64,000 nucleotides of DNA from the NCBI GenBank assembly GCA_029233925.1, contig JARGOX010000024.1, positions 1-64,000 of the forward strand, written 5' to 3'. Below are positions 8,096 through 17,017 of this stretch, one piece after another. The notes under the pieces are model-generated. The model was not told where the DNA came from, ran no database searches, and worked only from the letters and a program-made list of their open reading frames with translations. How positions within the stretch are numbered: position 1 is the first letter of the stretch; every line of letters begins with the position of its first letter. Made by a program: the position numbers and the translations under genes. Source of the stretch: Rhizobiaceae bacterium. GTDB taxonomy: Bacteria; Pseudomonadota; Alphaproteobacteria; Rhizobiales; Rhizobiaceae.

Positions 8096-9589
8096 ATGGG
8101 TGATTTTACCAGGAGGTCGCTGCTGCTGGGTGCAGGCGCCGTGGCCGGGGTTGCCGGTTCGCAGTATATTTCAAACGGGCAGATTCCCCATGGCGCGAAT
8201 TTTGGTGCAAATCCGGGCGACCTTTCCGAAAACGTCCTCAATGACGCAAGCCTCTTGAGCCCGACGAAAGTTGCCAAACATATTGTCTTGAACAATGGAC
8301 TGGATGAGCAATTTCTAACCGCCTTGCGCAAGGAAATCAAAGAGGCGAAATCGTCTTTCAGACCATTCGTTGCAAGCGCGGCCCGCCATTCCATGGGCGG
8401 ACAAAGCCTGGTGGGCTACGGAACTGCGGTGACGTTGGAACAGCACTTTCTGGAAGCCGACATCGCGTCACAAACCTATCGCGTTGCACCCGGCATGCGC
8501 TGGCATCAAGTCATCGATGAACTCGACAAGATCGGCTATTCGCCGAAGGTCATGCAATCGAACAGCGACTTTGCTGTCGCCAGCACCTTCAGCGTCAATG
8601 CCCACGGTTGGCCGGTTCCCTTCAGCGCCTTCGGCAGCACAGTGCAATCCATCAATCTCATGCGCCATGACGGTGAAATCATCACCTGTTCGCGCTTTGA
8701 GAATGCGGACCAGTTCAATCTGGCGATGGGTGGTTATGGTCTCAATGGCGTGATTACCGAACTCAAGGTCGAAATGGTGCCCAATGCACGTTTGCAACCG
8801 AAATTTGAAATTGTTCCAGGCAAGGAATTCGGAACACGATTCGTTGCAGCCCTGAAGGCGGATCCAGAGATACAGATGGCCTACGGCCGCATGGATGTCA
8901 CGATTGACGGCTTTTTCGATGAAGCCCTGATGATCACTTATACGCCAACCGAAGATCAAGAGAATATTCCAGCAAGCGCCGGGTCCGGCTTCCTGAGCAA
9001 GGTATCGCGTCACATCTTCCGCAATCAGCTGGACTCTGATCGTGGCAAAAGCCTGCGATGGTTCGTTGAAACCGAAATCGGCCCCCGGATTGGCAGCGGA
9101 ATTTCCACCCGCAGCAGCTTGATGAACGAGCCGGTCGTGACGCTGGATGACAATGATCCTTTGCGTACCGATATCCTGCATGAGTATTTTGTGTCACCGG
9201 AACGGTTCGGTGAATTTGTCGAAGCATGCCAGGATGTGATTCCGTCATCCTTCCAGCAATTGCTGAACATCACCTTGCGCTATGTCGACACCGACAACGA
9301 CAGCGTGCTGGCCTACGCAACACAGCCGCGCATTGCCTCGGTCATGTTGTTCAGTCAGGAGATGTCCTTGCGTGGCGAGGAAGACATGCGCCGCATGACA
9401 TCGGCTTTGATTGAACGTACATTGGCCATTGGGGGCACCTACTATCTGCCCTACAGGCTTCATGCGACAGACGCACAATTCAGGCGTGGATACGCGCGCG
9501 CCGGTGCCTTTGTGGAGGGTAAACGCAGCGCCGATCCTGATCTGGTCTTCAGGAATACCATGTGGGATCGCTATATGGCGAAGATCTAG
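8096..9589 (+). CDS. FAD-binding oxidase with Tat signal
   Basis: A 497-residue flavoprotein starting MGDFTRRSLLLGAGAVAGVA, a twin-arginine signal (FTRRSLLL). The FAD_binding_4/PCMH domain follows: RHSMGGQSLVGYG at about 96-108, APGMRWHQVIDEL, and GGYGLNGVITEL, the PP-loop and FAD contacts of the vanillyl-alcohol-oxidase superfamily. The protein is probably exported folded to the periplasm. I chose ATG 8096, with GGGGGT five bases upstream; ATG 8084 is in frame. It heads a four-gene run with three membrane or anchored proteins of unknown function, suggesting a periplasmic oxidation of a sugar- or lipid-linked substrate. No covalent-FAD histidine was assigned. Confidence 0.78.
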   Translation: MGDFTRRSLLLGAGAVAGVAGSQYISNGQIPHGANFGANPGDLSENVLNDASLLSPTKVAKHIVLNNGLDEQFLTALRKEIKEAKSSFRPFVASAARHSMGGQSLVGYGTAVTLEQHFLEADIASQTYRVAPGMRWHQVIDELDKIGYSPKVMQSNSDFAVASTFSVNAHGWPVPFSAFGSTVQSINLMRHDGEIITCSRFENADQFNLAMGGYGLNGVITELKVEMVPNARLQPKFEIVPGKEFGTRFVAALKADPEIQMAYGRMDVTIDGFFDEALMITYTPTEDQENIPASAGSGFLSKVSRHIFRNQLDSDRGKSLRWFVETEIGPRIGSGISTRSSLMNEPVVTLDDNDPLRTDILHEYFVSPERFGEFVEACQDVIPSSFQQLLNITLRYVDTDNDSVLAYATQPRIASVMLFSQEMSLRGEEDMRRMTSALIERTLAIGGTYYLPYRLHATDAQFRRGYARAGAFVEGKRSADPDLVFRNTMWDRYMAKI

Positions 9590-9629
9590 AACGCACGACA
9601 GATCAGGACAGGAAATTGGGAATAGCAAT

Positions 9630-10040
9630 ATGACAAATCTTCGATGGATTGCTGTAATTTACGCCATTGTGTTGCTCTTTGCGGCGAGTCTCAACTACAT
9701 TCCCGGCCTGACCGACGGCCAGGGCCGGTCGTTTGGAATATTTGCCCTCGATATTTTTGACGATCTGCTGCATGTCGCCTCGGCGGCCTGGGCAGCAATT
9801 GCGGCCTATATTTCGACACGCGCATCAAGGGCGTTTCTTCTATATTTTGGAATTTTGTATTTTGGTGACGGGTTTTTGGGATTGATCACGGGCTCCGGCT
9901 ATCTTGATCTGGGCATCATCAATTACGGTATTCAGAACCTGCCCTTCGGCTTCAAGATTCTGGCCAATCTTCCACATCTGGCGCTGGGAGGATTCGCAAT
10001 CCTGTCCGTCCTGCTGTTTGGCAGAAACGCCGATGCTTAA
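9630..10040 (+). CDS. Four-helix integral membrane protein, unknown function
   Basis: A 136-residue hydrophobic protein with about four membrane segments (WIAVIYAIVLLFAASLNYI; HVASAAWAAIAAYI; AFLLYFGILYFGDGFLGLI; LPHLALGGFAILSVLLF). I do not recognise the family. It follows the FAD oxidase by about 40 bases, and its last eight bases overlap the next gene. It could be the membrane partner of the exported oxidase. The start at 9630 follows a GGAAATTGGGA stretch. Confidence 0.65.
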   Translation: MTNLRWIAVIYAIVLLFAASLNYIPGLTDGQGRSFGIFALDIFDDLLHVASAAWAAIAAYISTRASRAFLLYFGILYFGDGFLGLITGSGYLDLGIINYGIQNLPFGFKILANLPHLALGGFAILSVLLFGRNADA

Positions 10041-11106
10041 GCGCATTGTCAGGGTCGGAAAATGGCTTGCGGTCTCGCTGCTGGTCGTTGTCCTTTTGCT
10101 TTTGTTGCCGGTTGGATACATCGAGACGTTCTGTCGGGCAGATTCCGAGCAAGACCACTATAGTACCAAAATAGCAGACCCGGATTTTCTGCGCCAGGAA
10201 GCCAACAGCTATCTGACCTATCCTGAATGGCACATTGTCTATGCCTATGAGGGATTGGCGAAGGTTCTGCAAACCGGAGACGAACACCAGTTCGGCTATA
10301 TCTCCAGCATCGCGGGTTTCTGGTCGTCCTTTTGCGCATTGAACAAGGTTGCAAACCGTCACGGAGGCGGTGATTTTGACACCCGCGGAACTGTTCACAC
10401 GATCGGTGTGAGCTTTACCTTCGAAATGCTCATGAAGGCCTTTTACGAAGAAACAATCGGGCGTGTGTTCGCTGCATTTCGTGGTGCCGACAAAGCACCC
10501 CAAGATGCGTTTGCCGCCGAAATGGCCGCCGATTATGCGCAATTTCTGCATCAGGTGCCCTGGTACAAATATGATTTTGAAAATGCGGTCCAAAAACTTT
10601 GGGAACAACCGGTAATCGCATTCGCCCGTGGTTGGGAAAGGCGTCTGGCACTTGGTGGGGAATGGAAGGCAAAGGCCGCCTATGCGGGTGTCATCGCCAA
10701 GGCCGTTGAAGCCGCAGGTCAGGCGCCCTTGCGCATTCGATCTGTTGTCAATGGCATGACACGACTCGAGCTGCTGTCCATTGCCGAAGTTGATGTTGTC
10801 GAGCAGGGTGACAACCATGTGATGATCGAAACACCCCGCTACAGAAAATTTACAGGCATTCTGAGTCAGATCATCGATAGAGGCGGTCGTATTGTCGAGA
10901 TCGCCGGAAACGACGAGATCCTGCTTTCGGCCATCGGTCCTGACGTTGGCGATGATCTGCAAGCCGGGGAGCTGGTGTCGCGTATCGGCCGGGACGGCCA
11001 TGAGGGACAGCGCTATCTGGTCAACGTGAGGCTCGATGAATTGGCGAATATGCTACGGGTCTTGGAGCAAAAGGGTCTGACGCTTGAGCATATCTATGAT
11101 TATTGA
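10033..11106 (+). CDS. Membrane-anchored hypothetical protein
   Basis: A 357-residue protein with one N-terminal membrane anchor (WLAVSLLVVVLLLLLPVGYI) and a large soluble domain, probably periplasmic. Conserved-looking segments are LTYPEWHIVYAYEGLA and GFWSSFCALNKVA. I know similar uncharacterised proteins in proteobacteria but cannot name a function. It overlaps the upstream membrane protein by eight bases and is followed 12 bases later by another small anchored protein, so all four genes probably form one operon. Confidence 0.65.
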   Translation: MLKRIVRVGKWLAVSLLVVVLLLLLPVGYIETFCRADSEQDHYSTKIADPDFLRQEANSYLTYPEWHIVYAYEGLAKVLQTGDEHQFGYISSIAGFWSSFCALNKVANRHGGGDFDTRGTVHTIGVSFTFEMLMKAFYEETIGRVFAAFRGADKAPQDAFAAEMAADYAQFLHQVPWYKYDFENAVQKLWEQPVIAFARGWERRLALGGEWKAKAAYAGVIAKAVEAAGQAPLRIRSVVNGMTRLELLSIAEVDVVEQGDNHVMIETPRYRKFTGILSQIIDRGGRIVEIAGNDEILLSAIGPDVGDDLQAGELVSRIGRDGHEGQRYLVNVRLDELANMLRVLEQKGLTLEHIYDY

Positions 11107-11118
11107 GGATGATGCCAA

Positions 11119-11439
11119 TTGCTGCCGTTCTTCGCAAAACTAGTCAGGATTGTCCTGGTGTTGACGACTGTTCTGCTGATCTGGTTTGGCGCCATGGCAG
11201 CTGCGATGTTCATCCCCAACAATGATTTTGCAGCGCTTGCGGTGATCCAGGACGAAACAATACTCAATCGATTGCCACAGGGAACCAGATTGGTCCGCAG
11301 CGGCAATCACACAATGGTCTTTGCCAGCACCAATCGATATTACGTGTTCGATTTATACGCCGCAGGCGCCTTGCTGGTGCTGCCATCTCTGCGCAACGGC
11401 TGCCTGGACCTGAGCAATGCCCTTACTCAGGTCCGATAG
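11119..11439 (+). CDS. Small membrane-anchored hypothetical protein
   Basis: A 106-residue protein with one N-terminal membrane segment (LVRIVLVLTTVLLIWFGAMAAA cut across about 8-29). It contains two internal cysteines or fewer and no recognised domain. The start appears to be TTG at 11119, because an in-frame stop lies three codons upstream and AGGA stands about nine bases before it. It is the last gene of the FAD-oxidase run. No function is visible. Confidence 0.55.
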   Translation: MLPFFAKLVRIVLVLTTVLLIWFGAMAAAMFIPNNDFAALAVIQDETILNRLPQGTRLVRSGNHTMVFASTNRYYVFDLYAAGALLVLPSLRNGCLDLSNALTQVR

Positions 11440-11510
11440 GTCTTGCAATGCAGCGGGCGAATCCCCGCCTGTCTCAAGTCAAACAGGATGGCCACGTGCC
11501 GACGCGCCGA

Positions 11511-12008
11511 TCAGGCGTAGGCGCCGGCGGAATAGGTCAGCTCATAACTGTGGCTGTATAATTCGAACACGATACCGAATGGGTCTTCGACATAGACCAT
11601 CCGGTAGGGCTTTCCACCGGGAAAATATTCGCGAACCGGCATGCGCTGCTTGCCGCCGGCCGCAACGATCCTGGCCAGCAGGCCTTCCAGGTCCGGGTCC
11701 TGAATGGCGAAGTGGAAAGTGCCGTGCTGGCGAAAGGACAGATTGTCCTGCGGAGCATGATTGTCGTCGAATTCAAACAGTTCGAAACCGATCCGGTCAG
11801 CGGTCGCCAAATGCGCAATGCGCAGACGTTTCCAGTCTGCTCCGAAAACATCGGTGCACATCTGGCCGATGTCGCTGTCGTCCTCGGTCACTTCGGTCGG
11901 TTGCATAATCGTATAGAACCCAAGAACCTGCGTGTAGAATTTCACAGCCGCGTCCAGATCCGGGACGGACAGGCCAATATGGGAAAACGTGCGGGGTGTC
12001 GGTAGCAT
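11511..12008 (-). CDS. VOC family protein (glyoxalase/dioxygenase fold)
   Basis: A 165-residue vicinal-oxygen-chelate protein with a single domain made of two betaalphabeta3 repeats: FSHIGLSVPDLDAAVKFY at the N-terminus, TFHFAIQDPDLEGLLARI in the middle, and VEDPFGIVFELYSHSYE at the end. The metal ligands would be H10, a glutamate in FELFEF, H95 in GTFHFA and E of VFELYS. It diverges from the LysR gene at 12111, so that regulator probably controls it. The substrate is unknown; glyoxalase, ring-cleavage and lactone-type activities all occur in the family. Confidence 0.8.
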   Translation of the reverse strand: MLPTPRTFSHIGLSVPDLDAAVKFYTQVLGFYTIMQPTEVTEDDSDIGQMCTDVFGADWKRLRIAHLATADRIGFELFEFDDNHAPQDNLSFRQHGTFHFAIQDPDLEGLLARIVAAGGKQRMPVREYFPGGKPYRMVYVEDPFGIVFELYSHSYELTYSAGAYA

Positions 12009-12110
12009 GGAATATTCCTCTCAATGGGCTGTTGAGACATAGGTATGACACTTCCAATTGCTTTTAAAATTATCATTTCAATGGATTTCAATAAGGTTTA
12101 GTAATGATGC

Positions 12111-13007
12111 ATGTTGAATGCTCAATGGCTCGAAACCTTCACCGTGCTTTGCGAAACCGGGCACTTCACAAAGGCCGCCGATCGGCTGGCCATGACGCAG
12201 CCAGGCGTGTCGCAGCACTTGCGCAAGCTTGAAGATCACGTCGGGCAGGCGCTGATCTCGCGTCAGGGAAAAAGCTTCATCCCGACCCCGGCAGGCGAGG
12301 CAGTATGGGCGCTGGGTCGTGCCCGCCGGGACGAGGAGCGCCAACTGCGCAAGGTGATACTGAGCGACGATGCCGATGTCGGCGAGGTCGCCATCGCCTG
12401 TTCGGGAAGCTTTGCCATGCTGCTATACCCGCAGCTTTTGCCCCTGATGCAGGCCGCACCCCATCTTGATATCCGGCTGGAGGCGATGCCGCAGGAAAGT
12501 GTTGTTCAAAATGTCCTGGAGGGACGCTTCGATCTGGGTGTGACGGATCACGCGCGAAGCCACCCGCGTCTGGACGCCACCCGGCTTGGGCGCGAGGAAC
12601 TATGCCTGGTGCTTCCGGCAGATGCTTCGCCCCTGCCCATCAGCTTCGAAGCGCTGGAAGAACGTGGCTTTATCGCTCATCCTGACGGTTATGCCTATGC
12701 GGATGAGCTGTTTTCCCTGAATTTCCCCGACTTCTTCAGGGGGGCGGACCGGCTGCGCCAGCGCGGTTTCGTCAACCAGATCGGTCAGATTCCGGCGCCC
12801 GTTGCGCAGGGCATTGGCTATACGCTGCTGCCGCGCAGCGGTGTGATTGCCTATCCCGACAGGCAACGGTTGCGCGTGGCAAAGCTTGCCAGAAGCCGCC
12901 ACTATGATCTTTGGACAATCTTTCGCCGTGGTCGTATTCTGCCCAAAAGGGCGCTGCGCATTTCGGACCTGATCCAAAAGCTCGCGGCCCGGCTTGAGAC
13001 CACATGA
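12111..13007 (+). CDS. LysR family transcriptional regulator
   Basis: A 298-residue LysR-type regulator. The N-terminal winged helix (NAQWLETFTVLCETGHFTKA, then GVSQHLRKLEDHVGQALISR) is followed by the effector-binding domain (VGEVAIACSGSFAMLLYPQLLPL onward). It diverges from the VOC gene across about 100 AT-rich bases, the usual arrangement for a LysR regulator and its target. Its last 236 bases are also open on the other strand as the C-terminal extension of the convergent reductase gene. Confidence 0.88.
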   Translation: MLNAQWLETFTVLCETGHFTKAADRLAMTQPGVSQHLRKLEDHVGQALISRQGKSFIPTPAGEAVWALGRARRDEERQLRKVILSDDADVGEVAIACSGSFAMLLYPQLLPLMQAAPHLDIRLEAMPQESVVQNVLEGRFDLGVTDHARSHPRLDATRLGREELCLVLPADASPLPISFEALEERGFIAHPDGYAYADELFSLNFPDFFRGADRLRQRGFVNQIGQIPAPVAQGIGYTLLPRSGVIAYPDRQRLRVAKLARSRHYDLWTIFRRGRILPKRALRISDLIQKLAARLETT

Positions 13008-14121
13008 CAGGCGTTGCCTGAGGTGGAATGAGAACGACCTTGCCCACGTGGCGTTTTTCCAGAAACGCCCGCTGCGCTGCCGCGATCTGCTCAAGCGGAT
13101 AGGTCTTGTAAAGCAAGGGGCGAATCTCGCCGCGCGTCACATAGGAGATCAGATTGGGAAACACCGGCTCATCCCAGCCCGTGCAACCCAGCAGGGTCAG
13201 GTCCTTGAGATAGAGGGTCCGCATGTCCAGTTCGACCATCGGTCCGGCAATCGCCCCGGAGGAGACATAGGTGCCGCCGCGCCGCAGGACCTCCAGCATG
13301 GCGCCAAAACCGGGTCCAGCCACATTGTCGACCACGATGTCGACGCTGCCTTCGCCCAAAAGCTGCACAAGGTTGGCATCCCGATCGATCAGTTGATCGG
13401 CGCCGATGGACCGGACCAAATCATGTTTTGCCGCACTTGCCATTCCGATCACATGGGCGCCGCGCCGTTTGGCCAACTGGACGGCGGCAGATCCGACGCC
13501 ACCCGAAGCCCCGGCAATCAGCACGCGTGATCCCCGGCTGACACCCGCCCGGTGCAGCATGTTCTCTGCCGTGCCATAGGCGCAGGGAAGGGTCGCGAGC
13601 TCGGCATCGCTCCAGTCGCAGTCGACCGCGAAGACCTCCGAAGCGGGCACCTTGACGAATTGCGCAAAGGCCCCGTCGAAATCGGACCCCATCCAGATGT
13701 TTTCCGCCGAGGCAAAGCCTTCGGGCCGCATGCAGGCGCGCACCAGCACGCGGGTTCCAGGCGCGGGCGCCTCGGTGGCGTCCCCGACGGCGACAACTTC
13801 GCCGCAGCAATCGGTGCCCTGGATAAAGGGAAAGGGGGTGGCCTTGCTCCAGCCGCCATCCGCGCGCCCCTCAGATGGTGCGCCCGCGGTTTCTTGCGTT
13901 CCGGTCTTGACCGAGGCCGAATACCATCCCAGTCGTGTGTTGATCTCCGTATTGTTGACGCCTGCCGCCAGCACCCGCAACAGGACTTCGCCTGGCTGCG
14001 CAACGGGCACCGGCACGCTGCGGTAGGCAAGCTTGTCGTAGCCTCCGGTTCCCGTCGTGACGACCGCGAACATGTGGCTTGCCAGTCCCGTGGCGGCGGC
14101 GTGTTCATGATCAAGTGTCAC
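12772..14121 (-). CDS. Medium-chain (zinc-independent) quinone oxidoreductase-like protein with odd C-terminal read-through
   Basis: A medium-chain reductase with GroES-like N-terminal half (PGEVLLRVLAAGVNNTEINTR) and the NADPH-binding motif LIAGASGGVGSAAVQLAKRRG. The family usually ends soon after the final strand seen here as HVGKVVLIPP (about residue 365). Here no stop follows. The frame runs on for about 80 residues of unrelated composition, entirely antisense to the 3' end of the LysR gene. Either a stop was lost or a frameshift occurred; the conserved part ends near 13010. The start is GTG at 14121 with AGGAA upstream. The likely activity is NADPH-dependent reduction of a quinone or enone. 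Confidence 0.75.
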   Translation of the reverse strand: MTLDHEHAAATGLASHMFAVVTTGTGGYDKLAYRSVPVPVAQPGEVLLRVLAAGVNNTEINTRLGWYSASVKTGTQETAGAPSEGRADGGWSKATPFPFIQGTDCCGEVVAVGDATEAPAPGTRVLVRACMRPEGFASAENIWMGSDFDGAFAQFVKVPASEVFAVDCDWSDAELATLPCAYGTAENMLHRAGVSRGSRVLIAGASGGVGSAAVQLAKRRGAHVIGMASAAKHDLVRSIGADQLIDRDANLVQLLGEGSVDIVVDNVAGPGFGAMLEVLRRGGTYVSSGAIAGPMVELDMRTLYLKDLTLLGCTGWDEPVFPNLISYVTRGEIRPLLYKTYPLEQIAAAQRAFLEKRHVGKVVLIPPQATPVMWSQAGPRAFGSGPKCAAPFWAEYDHGERLSKDHSGGFWQALPRATVACRDRQSHRCAAAAYSQCPAQRAPESDRSG

Positions 14122-14476
14122 TGGAGATTCCTTCTGATTGTCCGGTATTCAAAAATGACAGTGTATGCCAAAGCTGGATGGCAAATGAGATGCCGCCATA
14201 AAAGCGTGTTTGAATCGCTTGCGCTTCAGCTCTTCGAGCCATGAGACCATCAGTCATACAGATGCGTGCGAACGCAAACAATCGCCGCTGGCCACCACTT
14301 TAGCGTAGCAATGCGCTGTCATGACGCCATTGCTCATGATTTGCCCTTGGATTATACGAATGCATCCCTGCGTTTCTCAAGTCGTTTTCCTGCAAGGGTG
14401 TGCAATACAGGTCCTGGAATCAATCGTCGATTCCAGAAAGAATACCTGGTGCGGTCAGATGAAGGATATTGAACCG
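14122..14476. promoter_or_regulatory. Intergenic region with an 8-bp palindrome before the MBL gene
   Basis: No gene is visible in these 355 bases. CTGGAATC (14414-14421) and GATTCCAG (14429-14436) are perfect inverted copies with a seven-base spacer, centred about 52 bases before the MBL hydrolase start. This is a plausible operator for that gene. The left part must hold the reductase promoter. Confidence 0.4.
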
Positions 14477-15556
14477 ATGCCTGAAAAAACTGCGGCGCCA
14501 TCTGATGGCAAGGCAGGCCTTGCGCCGCCGGCCGAGCTGAAATTTCCCCATGCCCAGCCACCGGAAAACGGCAAGCTCAAGGAAATAGCGCCGGGAATTC
14601 TGTGGCTGAGAATGCCGCTGCCGTTTCAGCTCGACCATGTGAACATCTATCTCATCCGCGATGGCGATGGCTGGGCGGTACTCGATACCGGAATCAGCAA
14701 CGACGTGAGCAAGCAGGCCTGGCAGCAATTGCTCGGCGGAGAACTTGCCGGTGAAAAACTGACGCGGGTCATCGTCACTCATTTCCATCCGGACCATATC
14801 GGACTTGCCGGCTGGCTGTGCGCGCAGCATGATATTCCGCTGCTGACCAGCTATTCGGCCTATCTGGGTTGCCAGAACCTTTCTCTCGATCCCAAATCGC
14901 TGGAATCCAGGCAGAGTTTTGATTTCTACATGCAGCACGGCATGAGCGAAGAGACCGCCACGCTGGTCAGCACGCGCGGTCACGAATATCTGCACCAGGT
15001 CGAACCGCTTCCCACGACCTACCTGCGCTTGCTGTTGGGCGACATGCTGACAATCGGCGACAGACGCTTCAGGGTCCTGAGCGGCGACGGCCATGCACCC
15101 GAGCAGATCATGCTCTATTGCGAAGAGGACAAGCTGTTTTTTGCCGCCGATCAGGTCATTGCCAAGATTTCACCCAATATCAGTGTCTGGGCCGGTGAGC
15201 CCAATGGTGACCCGCTGGGGCACTATCTGCGTTCGCTTCGCTGGCTTTCCGCCGAGATGCCCGGGGATGTTCTGGTGCTGCCGGGGCATCAATTGCCATT
15301 TTTTGGGCTGCACACGAGGTGCGCAGAACTGGTCAGGCATCATGAATTTCGCTGCGACCAGATCATGAGCGCCTGTGCCGAGCAACCAAGGACAGTTGCA
15401 GAACTCGTCCCCGTGCTGTTTCCGCGCCCGCTGGACCCGCACCAGATGAGTTTTGCCTTCACCGAGACACTGGCGCACGCAAACCGGCTGGCGCGCCGCG
15501 GTGACGTGGAATGGGAAAAACAGCAAAGCAAAACGCTGTGCCGGTTGAAAGAATAG
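14477..15556 (+). CDS. MBL-fold metallo-hydrolase
   Basis: A 359-residue metallo-beta-lactamase-fold hydrolase. The metal site HFHPDHIG is intact, with further ligands in SGDGHAPEQ, FFAADQV and VLPGHQLPF. A C-terminal winged-helix-like segment (TVAELVPVLFPR) matches the BLACT_WH type found in LACTB2-like proteins. I chose ATG 14477 because AAGGA lies ten bases upstream; longer starts read through sequence with no family resemblance. The substrate is unknown (thioester, RNA or lactone hydrolases share this architecture). Confidence 0.82.
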   Translation: MPEKTAAPSDGKAGLAPPAELKFPHAQPPENGKLKEIAPGILWLRMPLPFQLDHVNIYLIRDGDGWAVLDTGISNDVSKQAWQQLLGGELAGEKLTRVIVTHFHPDHIGLAGWLCAQHDIPLLTSYSAYLGCQNLSLDPKSLESRQSFDFYMQHGMSEETATLVSTRGHEYLHQVEPLPTTYLRLLLGDMLTIGDRRFRVLSGDGHAPEQIMLYCEEDKLFFAADQVIAKISPNISVWAGEPNGDPLGHYLRSLRWLSAEMPGDVLVLPGHQLPFFGLHTRCAELVRHHEFRCDQIMSACAEQPRTVAELVPVLFPRPLDPHQMSFAFTETLAHANRLARRGDVEWEKQQSKTLCRLKE

Positions 15557-15665
15557 AGCCGATCCACGTCAGTATCGCGGGTTTTTGTCCGAAATAGTAG
15601 GAACAACATTAACGATCTTTAATTATAGTTCAGGTCCACGATGATGGTACAGGGTCACGTGTTTC

Positions 15666-16472
15666 GTGAATAGGCAGATGTTTTGCCTGATGACTGATTG
15701 GATGCCGCATATGTCAGGGAACTTGAAGAAAGCCGCAAGGATCATGGCGGCGCTTGCCTTGCCACGGGCGATCAGCGATCGGGCCAGCGCGCTCAGGGGC
15801 ACGGCCTTTATGGCGCGCTCAGCCATGCGGTCCTGGTTTGGCGGGAAACCGCCATTTGTATTGGTCAATATCGGTACCTGCGATGGCGTTCTCTATGATG
15901 ATGTGACGCCCTGGCTGCACCGCATTCGCAATTCACGCGCGGTGCTGGTCGAACCCATTCCCTATAATTATACCCGTCTTCGCAAAAATTATCCCGATGC
16001 CGACCGGCATGTCATTGAACCGGTGGTCATCACCCGCGAAGCCGGGTCGATGATGATGCGAACCTTTGACGAAACGGCACTGGAAGCGGGCACTTTGCCG
16101 ATGGAATTTGTCGGTTGCTCCTCGGTCAAGGATACCAATCTGGTGTCCGGCATGGATGCCTGGGGAGAGCAGGACCCGAATTTCCAGAATTTTACCGAGC
16201 ATCTCAAGGAAATAGAGGTTCGCTCCGAACGACTGGAAACCATTTTGCAACGCAACGGCGTTGATCACATTGATGTCTTTCTCGTCGATTGCGAGGGGGC
16301 GGACTGGGAAGTTTTCGAACAGCTTGATCTTCAGCGCTGGCATCCGGCCATGATCAAAATTGAAATCGGCTCCCTGACAGCAGAAGATGTCGGCAATACC
16401 CTCCTCAAGCTCAAACGCGCAAAATACCGTATAGGCCTCAATGCAGAAGACGTCTGGGCCTTTGCCGCCTAG
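15666..16472 (+). CDS. FkbM family methyltransferase
   Basis: A 268-residue protein with a SAM-binding motif (VLVNIGTCDGVLYDDV, about residues 64-79) and the FkbM-type tail (IDVFLVDCEGADWEVFEQLD, KIEIGSL). Family members methylate hydroxyl groups of sugars, lipids or natural products. The N-terminal 45 residues are basic and hydrophobic and may be an extension; ATG 15711 is an alternative start. It stands alone, so no pathway can be assigned. Confidence 0.8.
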   Translation: MNRQMFCLMTDWMPHMSGNLKKAARIMAALALPRAISDRASALRGTAFMARSAMRSWFGGKPPFVLVNIGTCDGVLYDDVTPWLHRIRNSRAVLVEPIPYNYTRLRKNYPDADRHVIEPVVITREAGSMMMRTFDETALEAGTLPMEFVGCSSVKDTNLVSGMDAWGEQDPNFQNFTEHLKEIEVRSERLETILQRNGVDHIDVFLVDCEGADWEVFEQLDLQRWHPAMIKIEIGSLTAEDVGNTLLKLKRAKYRIGLNAEDVWAFAA

Positions 16473-16489
16473 GTATTCTCGTAAAAAGT

Positions 16490-16690
16490 TCACGAGTTCG
16501 TCGTTATCAACCGGTATCGCGTCGCACGGCCCTCGCCGATCCGCTCAAAGCGCTTCAGCCCAACCAATTTCCTGATGGATGCTTCGATCGTTCTTTGCGG
16601 GTAGCCCAAAGCAGCGACGGCATCTTTGCGACTGAATTCCATCAGGGCTTTTTAGGGTGTAAAGGGTTTCTGTCTGTTCAGAACTGAAAT
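16490..16690 (-). pseudogene. Frameshifted winged-helix remnant
   Basis: Read on the minus strand, 16642-16490 gives a 50-residue fragment MEFSRKDAVAALGYPQRT...RYRLITTNS, the C-terminal winged helix seen in Fic or RecG-like regulators. Directly upstream, in a different frame, SEQTETLYTLK continues the same domain toward its N-terminus, broken by a TAA. So one frameshift separates the two halves. Nothing upstream of about 16690 is recognisable. I read it as the 3' remnant of a lost gene. Confidence 0.5.
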
Positions 16691-17017
16691 GCAATCATTT
16701 GCACAATCTGTCTTCCTGCCGGGTCATTTGACCATCACACGTGGGTCGCATGGGACATAATGTGAGTTCATGTGAGAAATATCCAGCATCTTTTAGAAAC
16801 AGGAAAATCATGCAAAGGCTGCTCATCTCACCGTGAACAGGCTGGGACTTTAAGCGTAATGTCTTCCATGCACAAACCACTCTAAAACAGGCTTTCGCAT
16901 ATCCGGCCCTCACATCCTGGAAATTGTGCCATATATATGGGGTCCAGTTGATAGTTTCCGGCCCGGTGGCGGGTGCCTTGCGCCGTCCGAAAGCAGGAAC
17001 CCCCAGGAGGTCAGGAA
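16691..17017. other. Intergenic region without a recognised gene
   Basis: This stretch of 327 bases holds no supported gene. It has no obvious tRNA or riboswitch. Its right end supplies a strong ribosome-binding site (CCCAGGAGGTCAGGA) for the DUF3095 gene. Confidence 0.4.
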
